Below are positions 52,015-57,340 of a DNA stretch of 57,340 nucleotides, piece by piece. The stretch is from Akkermansia sp. (GTDB lineage: Bacteria > Verrucomicrobiota > Verrucomicrobiia > Verrucomicrobiales > Akkermansiaceae). Under the pieces are notes generated by a model, which worked only from the letters and a program-made list of their open reading frames with translations, was not told the origin of the DNA and did no database searches. Location of the stretch: NCBI GenBank assembly GCA_017471985.1, contig JAFURE010000070.1, forward strand, positions 1-57,340. The letters are read 5' to 3'. Each line of letters opens with the position of its first letter. Position 1 is the stretch's first letter. The position numbers and the translations under genes are program-made.

Positions 52015-53001
52015 ATGAAGGAGAAACACTACGGCGATTTTGCTCAGGCACTGGTGGATTGGTTCACGGCACATGGGCGTGATTACCCCTGGCGGCGCAC
52101 GACCAATCCCTGGGCCATTCTGGTCAGTGAAATCATGCTGCAGCAGACAACAATTGCCACAGTTCTGGGGCGATACGAGGCATGGCTTGCGCAATTCCCT
52201 ACCCCTGCAGCACTTGCAGCAGCCGATGAACAGACCGCCCTGCGCTCATGGGAGGGGCTGGGCTACTACCGCCGCGTGCGTGCGCTGCGGGCGGCAGCTA
52301 TAGCCATCTGCGAGAAACACGGCGGAACCTTCCCCGAAAATGAAGGCGACATACGCGCCCTGCCCGGTATAGGTGACTACACCGTGGGTGCCCTGCTCAG
52401 CTTTGCCTACAATCGCCCGGCACCACTGGTGGATGCCAATGTGAGCCGAGTGTTTGCGCGCGTATTCAATGATTCCACCCCGATTGACAGCCCCACCGGG
52501 CGCAAACGGCATTGGCAACTGGCAGCACAGCTGGTGCACCCTACCAATCCGCGTGCTTACAATTCAGCCCTCATGGAGCTGGGGCAAACCATCTGCACCA
52601 CCGGCAGTCCCACCTGCCTGCTCTGCCCGGTGCGTGCCTATTGCACAGCCTCAGCCCCCGAAACGCTGCCGGTCAAACTCCCGAAAAAGGAAATCACTGC
52701 TCTCGAGCATTGGGATATCTGGCACCTCACGGAGAGCGGGCTCCTCATGGAAAAACAACCCGGCGGCAAACGCCACGAGGGTATGTACCGCCTGCCCAGA
52801 CGCAGCGCTGAGGAACTGGCAGACCTACCCCACCTCTGCGACCAGAAATACACCGTCACCCGCTACAAAGTTACCCGCCACCTCTACCTCGCAGAAACCG
52901 CTACCCCACGCCGGGGCGAATGTTTCATACCCCTTGCAGACCTGCCCACCACCCCCATGGCCAGCCCTGACAGAAAATTGGTGGAAAAATACATAAGCTG
53001 A
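52015..53001 (+). CDS. mutY: A/G-specific adenine glycosylase
   Basis: A 328-aa base-excision repair enzyme that removes A from A:8-oxoG pairs. The catalytic Glu39 is in S-E-I-M-L-Q-Q-T. The helix-hairpin-helix is L-P-G-I-G-D-Y-T (116-123), and Asp140 is in L-V-D-A-N-V. The 4Fe-4S loop is C194-x6-C201-x2-C204-x5-C210, complete. A NUDIX-like C-terminal domain (about 220-328) recognises 8-oxoG. The ATG is 2 nt after sulP, so the unit couples transport and repair without an obvious reason. Confidence 0.95.
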   Translation: MKEKHYGDFAQALVDWFTAHGRDYPWRRTTNPWAILVSEIMLQQTTIATVLGRYEAWLAQFPTPAALAAADEQTALRSWEGLGYYRRVRALRAAAIAICEKHGGTFPENEGDIRALPGIGDYTVGALLSFAYNRPAPLVDANVSRVFARVFNDSTPIDSPTGRKRHWQLAAQLVHPTNPRAYNSALMELGQTICTTGSPTCLLCPVRAYCTASAPETLPVKLPKKEITALEHWDIWHLTESGLLMEKQPGGKRHEGMYRLPRRSAEELADLPHLCDQKYTVTRYKVTRHLYLAETATPRRGECFIPLADLPTTPMASPDRKLVEKYIS

Positions 53002-53060
53002 GCACAATTTTTCACGTAACGCTCAATAAATTGACAGTCGACAAACGTCTATCCGATGGT

Positions 53061-54113
53061 ATGTCAAAAATTTCAGCAGTCATCATCACGATATGGGGCA
53101 TGCTGCTCACCCCATTAACGGCCGCAGAAGGAAACTACGGCACGGCAGAGGAATTCGGCAGTCAAACGCTGAGGCTCACGCCGGTATTCGGGACTCAGCA
53201 ACCTCGTTTATGGGGACGTGGAAAGGAGAAGATTCGCGCCACATTACAGGGCATTCGTGGCAACTGGGGACAAAACGCCGTGCTGCAACTGCGAACTCCG
53301 CGTCAACGCAATGTTCGTATGCCCGCCGTCTACCTGAGCGATGAGGACATAGAGTTTGTCGAAAAGTGGCTCATGGATAACAAACTGGAACCATTGCAGA
53401 CAAGCAACATGGGCACGCTTTATGTACGGTTGATATCAGTCACACCAACTGCAGTACCCGGAGAATTGACACTCGTCTTTCTGAATGCTGACGGCAAGGT
53501 TAGCAGCTGGATTATCGATGAACAGCCCGCCCCCACCGGAAATAAGAATATACAGCGGCTGAGTCTTACCCCTGCCGGTATGGAACGGGTAAAGAAGTGG
53601 CAGCAGGCAAAGGACACAACGGACCGGGACTTACCGTTCCCCATTGCCGCCTCGCCCAATGAAGCTCTTGTATACAGTGAACTGAGGGGAGTCAATACCG
53701 TCGTGCTCTTTCTCGGGCAGAGAGGAGGAGCAAAAGATACAGCCTTTCGCTTCTATTTGAAGCAACACCCGGATGCCGCCGCCGTTTGGAGCAATAGTTA
53801 TGTTTTTCTACTCGTCTATGCAGACGAAAACGGGCTATACAGTCCACAAACATGCCGCGAGCTCAATGAATTCGCCAACCATCACAATGTTCAGCCAACC
53901 GGCTACACCTCATGGCAACTATCGGTTATTCCCTCCGAACTGGCGTACGGAATCTCCTTATTCAATAACGATGTACTCTCCGGCATAACCCTGATAGGAA
54001 ATCCGGATGTCGGCAAAACACATATTCTCCTACAACGAATCTTTGTTTTCAATATCAGAACAGAAGATTTTCTCAACACTGAACCTACTCAAGTCCCCTT
54101 TCTTCAGCAATGA
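53061..54113 (+). CDS. Secreted protein of unknown function with a thioredoxin-like region
   Basis: A 350-aa protein. The signal peptide is M-S-K-I-S-A-V-I-I-T-I-W-G-M-L-L ... A-A, cut after about residue 22. The middle (about 55-130) looks beta-rich. A region of about 75 residues (about 207-280: V-V-L-F-L-G-Q-R-G-G, then F-Y-L-K-Q-H-P-D-A-A-A-V-W-S-N-S-Y-V-F) has a thioredoxin-like strand-helix pattern but no CxxC. A similar region occurs near the end of the visible part of the next gene. The start at 53061 gives the signal peptide; a TTG at 53031 would add 10 polar residues. Its stop overlaps the next ATG. Confidence 0.6.
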   Translation: MSKISAVIITIWGMLLTPLTAAEGNYGTAEEFGSQTLRLTPVFGTQQPRLWGRGKEKIRATLQGIRGNWGQNAVLQLRTPRQRNVRMPAVYLSDEDIEFVEKWLMDNKLEPLQTSNMGTLYVRLISVTPTAVPGELTLVFLNADGKVSSWIIDEQPAPTGNKNIQRLSLTPAGMERVKKWQQAKDTTDRDLPFPIAASPNEALVYSELRGVNTVVLFLGQRGGAKDTAFRFYLKQHPDAAAVWSNSYVFLLVYADENGLYSPQTCRELNEFANHHNVQPTGYTSWQLSVIPSELAYGISLFNNDVLSGITLIGNPDVGKTHILLQRIFVFNIRTEDFLNTEPTQVPFLQQ

Positions 54114-57100
54114 TTAAACATTTCATAGCGTGCAGCTTGCTCCTCATTCAGACTTCTGTGCTCTGCGCATTTGAAGAAGAGATTAACACCCTACTGGCTA
54201 ATCCGGGACATGACGAGGCATTCTACAGTCTCAGTGCTCCAAATCCGAAAATAGACGAAGCTCTGAGCAAGCGGAGTGAGGAGGAACAGGAACAGCTGAG
54301 TACACTTATCACCTTCCGTGAACTCTATGCGGCGCGTTCCCGACAGGCACAAGTTCCCGACAAACAATTTGTTCTCCGCATGCGCGACTTCATCATGCAG
54401 CACAAGACTTTTAGTGAGCGCATGCAAGGGCTCGAGCAATGGCTGAACTCCCCTGAAGAACTCACACTTACAGAGTTGGATATGATTCGCCGAGCCGTCA
54501 TGGTATGGTGCGGCAATTATGGACGTCGTCTGGTGGATGCGCGATATGCCCATCATTTCCTAACGGAATTTCGTGATGGTCGCCCGGTAATACTGACTCA
54601 ACGTACTGAGCACGATATTGCAGAACACATGGGGCACTGCCTGAGTAGCTTCATTCAGACAGAGCGCACCCTCAACGACAGAATACCAAGCTCGCTGAGC
54701 AATGGCAGATATCGTTTGCGTAATCTGTTGGCTGCACTGATATGGAAGGATGAGACAGCTGCTCTGGCGCTTGCCCGTGGCAAAGGATTAAGTGGCTATG
54801 AGTTACTTCAACAGAAGCCGGAAAACATACCGAACTGGCTCATGAGCAGAGGGATTATCCATTACAGTAAATACGGTTTCGATATTCCGGACAGTTGCCT
54901 GACAGCGCTGAATCCTCAGCATTTTATTTCCCAAAATGCCGCACTTGAACAATTACAGGAGCAGAACACCGCCCTACCTCAGCCCCTGCAGGCACTTGTC
55001 CCGCGTTGCATGCTTGCTCTGGGCAATAGTAGTGCCCCCGTCTGGGAACCCGTTATCCCCAATAACCGGGGCTGCCACCCTCATTGGCCGGATGCCAGTG
55101 CGCCAACGCTCCCGCAATGGTCCCCTACTCTATTGGGATTAAACGAAGAAAGCAAGGAGAGTATCGAACAGGCTTTCACGGAAGAGCTGGCAAAACTAGA
55201 ACAGCTTATCATTCCCGTCCGCGAATACCATAGCACGTCCGCCATTCTGACGGCGGCCCTGGAAGAATGCGCCCGGGTTCGCCCCATAAACAACAGCAAT
55301 CAACTCCCCATCTACCTGAGCATAGCCCTTGATTTCTCTCGTGACGGCATCACTATCGACTACGATATGGATGAAGAGGAACTCCTTTTCTCCACTCGGG
55401 AGGAGATTCCCGTTATTGTACAGCAGGCACAGCTCTATATCCCCCAGCACATTCACAGGCTGACACTCATGCTGGCAGTTCTGGAGCAACAGGGCCATAT
55501 CGCAGAAATAAGGCAGAATTGCAGCGCACTTGCACGCCTGCTCAATCGCCACAATCTGTGGCCGCTCATCATCTGCCAAAGAGAGCTCCGCGGCTTCAGC
55601 CCCCGGGCATTGATAAGCCTGTTTACTCATTATGAGGGCAATGCCGAGCTGCTGATGCAATACGGCAAAGCCATGGGTATGCCGCACGAAATGCAGATAG
55701 CCGCCCTCGGACATGAAGACAACCTAAGCATAAACCTGTTTAATGCCGCCATTATCAGCGGAGTGTTTATGCTCAATGAAGACGAACACTGTCAGGCAAC
55801 CTCGGAACTGCTGGAACAGGCGCGCCAACATGCATACGATGCAGATCCGACACTGACCGGCAGCATTATCACCCACCTCTTACGGCATGGCGTTACAGAG
55901 CCTATCCTTTCCTGGCAGGATTGTCCGACTCGCTTTTTCTGCGGCAGATATTCCATGAACGGCCTGAGGTTGATTCAGGCTCTCAAAGATAATAATCAGA
56001 TAGAGGCGGCTCAGAAACTCCTCGCCATCATGCAAAATGAAGCTCATTATCCTGCGACCCGACTGGCAGCCGCCGTTCTGGCTGACAATCCGGAGCAGAA
56101 AAAATCCTGCATCAGGGATGCTCTGCTGCTGTCCATGCTCTGGTACATTGCAGATGAGCAGATATACCGGGAATGCCGCGATTACCTGATAGAAAGCGGA
56201 ATAGCCCCGCTCGATGCCATCAGGATGGAGTTAATCTGTACCGATGGCCGCAGCGCCGGCATTACCCCGGCCATGGCCGATATGTATCACCGTGCGGGCG
56301 ACATTCAGAAGGAACGCTTTATATGGGAGTATCTGCTGGCTACCGGCATATCTGTAGCCACACCTTATGGCGATTGTCCCACTCAGGCAGATATAGCACA
56401 TTATCGACAGCAAGCAGACGCCTGCCGGAAAAACGCGACATCTTCCGAAAACGAAGCAATACCGCCCCAAACAACCGTGCAAGCTCTGTACGATACAGCT
56501 GTACTCCCGGCCAGAGAATGGAAGCGAAAGAACGGTTTACCCTCTGTAACCGGGCAATTAGTAGCCCTCTACGAGCAACCGGCAGCCATTCGCATACTCA
56601 AACAGAACGGTAAAACCGACTTATTACTGCTCAGCGAACTGGCTGAAAATCCCACGCAACATATCGAAAAATGGAAACAAACATGCGGCTTCGAGCTGTG
56701 GGAGTGGAGCAATCCACCGTGGCATCTTGCTAACTTCAGTCGGATATGGGGTAAACCCGTAGCCGCCGCTCCCGACTTCACCTGCCCGGGCAAGTTCATG
56801 CTCAGCGTGAGAAAACCCGATGGAGATATCGCTCAACTTCGCTGTATGGGACTGAAAGGCAAACAGGCTCAGCGAGCTGCCGAGTTCTGCAACTCGTATA
56901 TGATGAAGGATGGGCTTAAAATAGCCGCCTCGCCTGCAGAGGCTGCCGCCATGGCAGGTAAAGATAAATTACCGGTGATTGTTGTGTGCTGCCCCTATGG
57001 AGAAACGCAGGGAATGCCCGGCTATCACACCACCCCGGCAAACAAACTGCTCAGTTATCTGGCTGCAAATCCGCAAGCAACGCAGGCATGGAGCAATTGC

Positions 57101-57340
57101 ATCATATTACCCGCTCCTTTCAAGCAGTTATCAAACGGTCAATTCGGCTACCCGGACAAAGAAAAGCAGGCGCTCCTGCAACTGGAATCACAGCTCTGCC
57201 CCCCGGGCGTAGAGGGAGAAATCACCCCGCTTGCTCAGGCCCTGCAGGCTGCAATCAGCCATTCTCGCTCCGATTTTCCCATCATCTGTTGGCTCAGCAC
57301 AGAACGCCACGAGAGCGGAGTGCTCGACATCAATCCCATC
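54110..57340 (+). CDS. Large secreted protein of unknown function, 5-prime 1077 codons (runs off right edge)
   Basis: An ATG at 54110, overlapping the upstream stop (ATGA), opens a frame of 1077 codons with no stop before the edge. The N-terminus M-I-K-H-F-I-A-C-S-L-L-L-I-Q-T-S-V-L-C-A is a signal peptide. The next 800 or so residues are mostly helical with no motif I recognise; short helical pairs of repeat type are likely. Residues about 940-1025 (L-P-V-I-V-V-C-C-P-Y-G-E-T, then N-K-L-L-S-Y-L-A-A-N-P-Q-A-T-Q-A-W-S-N-C-I-I-L) resemble the thioredoxin-like region of the protein just upstream. The gene is coupled to its neighbour, so they probably act together in the envelope. Confidence 0.7.
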   Translation, partial: MIKHFIACSLLLIQTSVLCAFEEEINTLLANPGHDEAFYSLSAPNPKIDEALSKRSEEEQEQLSTLITFRELYAARSRQAQVPDKQFVLRMRDFIMQHKTFSERMQGLEQWLNSPEELTLTELDMIRRAVMVWCGNYGRRLVDARYAHHFLTEFRDGRPVILTQRTEHDIAEHMGHCLSSFIQTERTLNDRIPSSLSNGRYRLRNLLAALIWKDETAALALARGKGLSGYELLQQKPENIPNWLMSRGIIHYSKYGFDIPDSCLTALNPQHFISQNAALEQLQEQNTALPQPLQALVPRCMLALGNSSAPVWEPVIPNNRGCHPHWPDASAPTLPQWSPTLLGLNEESKESIEQAFTEELAKLEQLIIPVREYHSTSAILTAALEECARVRPINNSNQLPIYLSIALDFSRDGITIDYDMDEEELLFSTREEIPVIVQQAQLYIPQHIHRLTLMLAVLEQQGHIAEIRQNCSALARLLNRHNLWPLIICQRELRGFSPRALISLFTHYEGNAELLMQYGKAMGMPHEMQIAALGHEDNLSINLFNAAIISGVFMLNEDEHCQATSELLEQARQHAYDADPTLTGSIITHLLRHGVTEPILSWQDCPTRFFCGRYSMNGLRLIQALKDNNQIEAAQKLLAIMQNEAHYPATRLAAAVLADNPEQKKSCIRDALLLSMLWYIADEQIYRECRDYLIESGIAPLDAIRMELICTDGRSAGITPAMADMYHRAGDIQKERFIWEYLLATGISVATPYGDCPTQADIAHYRQQADACRKNATSSENEAIPPQTTVQALYDTAVLPAREWKRKNGLPSVTGQLVALYEQPAAIRILKQNGKTDLLLLSELAENPTQHIEKWKQTCGFELWEWSNPPWHLANFSRIWGKPVAAAPDFTCPGKFMLSVRKPDGDIAQLRCMGLKGKQAQRAAEFCNSYMMKDGLKIAASPAEAAAMAGKDKLPVIVVCCPYGETQGMPGYHTTPANKLLSYLAANPQATQAWSNCIILPAPFKQLSNGQFGYPDKEKQALLQLESQLCPPGVEGEITPLAQALQAAISHSRSDFPIICWLSTERHESGVLDINPI

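Overview
The window reads as a chromosomal stretch of a Gram-negative bacterium, most likely a Verrucomicrobiota member of the Akkermansia kind (an inference; no rRNA or marker tree is available here). Supporting signs are outer-membrane genes (an OmpH/Skp-like chaperone directly before lpxD, many lipoproteins, a TonB-dependent receptor), a PA14-like anchored protein, an ATP synthase a-subunit with a cleavable N-terminal signal, moderate GC, and genes that almost all lack a Shine-Dalgarno sequence. I see no tRNA, rRNA, CRISPR array, insertion sequence or prophage. The content is chromosomal core plus lineage-specific secreted proteins.

Layout. 1-6.4 kb: a partial SWIM-family gene, two sugar-nucleotide epimerases, ompH-lpxD, a small unknown, a lipoprotein and an FAH-family hydrolase. 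6.5-13.3 kb: pyrD, a 2-Cys peroxiredoxin behind a possible PerR-like box, an acyltransferase-like membrane protein, a three-gene unit made of two lipoproteins (one of only 53 aa, one with a histone-like basic tail) and a polytopic membrane protein, a PA14-like anchored protein and a NUDIX hydrolase. 13.4-16.4 kb: a lipoprotein/coiled-coil pair, then a panC-lolD-like unit on the other strand. 16.4-21.1 kb: a cobalamin riboswitch followed by a tightly packed operon of TonB-dependent receptor, family-5 (YejA-like) solute-binding protein and TonB. 21.2-27.8 kb: a complete F1Fo ATP synthase operon (a, c, b, delta, alpha, gamma, beta, epsilon) with its own promoter and terminator. 27.8-35.9 kb: a 1456-aa secreted M16 protease fused to a second, cysteine-peptidase-like domain, an orphan efflux adaptor, glutamate decarboxylase, and two divergent very small DNA-binding-like genes. 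35.9-45.2 kb: a PgpH-like HD phosphodiesterase with a BASS transporter, topoisomerase III, a patatin, and lepA with a small membrane protein. 45.4-57.3 kb: a PP2C-type phosphatase next to a Ser/Thr kinase with TPR-like repeats, a SulP transporter with mutY, and two secreted unknown proteins, the last running off the right edge.

The most striking regulatory feature is where the promoters sit. At least nine genes have a good -35/-10 pair whose -10 hexamer ends only 6-10 nt before the start codon, which predicts leaderless mRNAs. In several of these genes the promoter also settles which start codon is correct, because an upstream in-frame start lies inside it. Genes inside operons also lack Shine-Dalgarno sequences. 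A large share of promoters use a TTGCA-type -35 instead of TTGACA.
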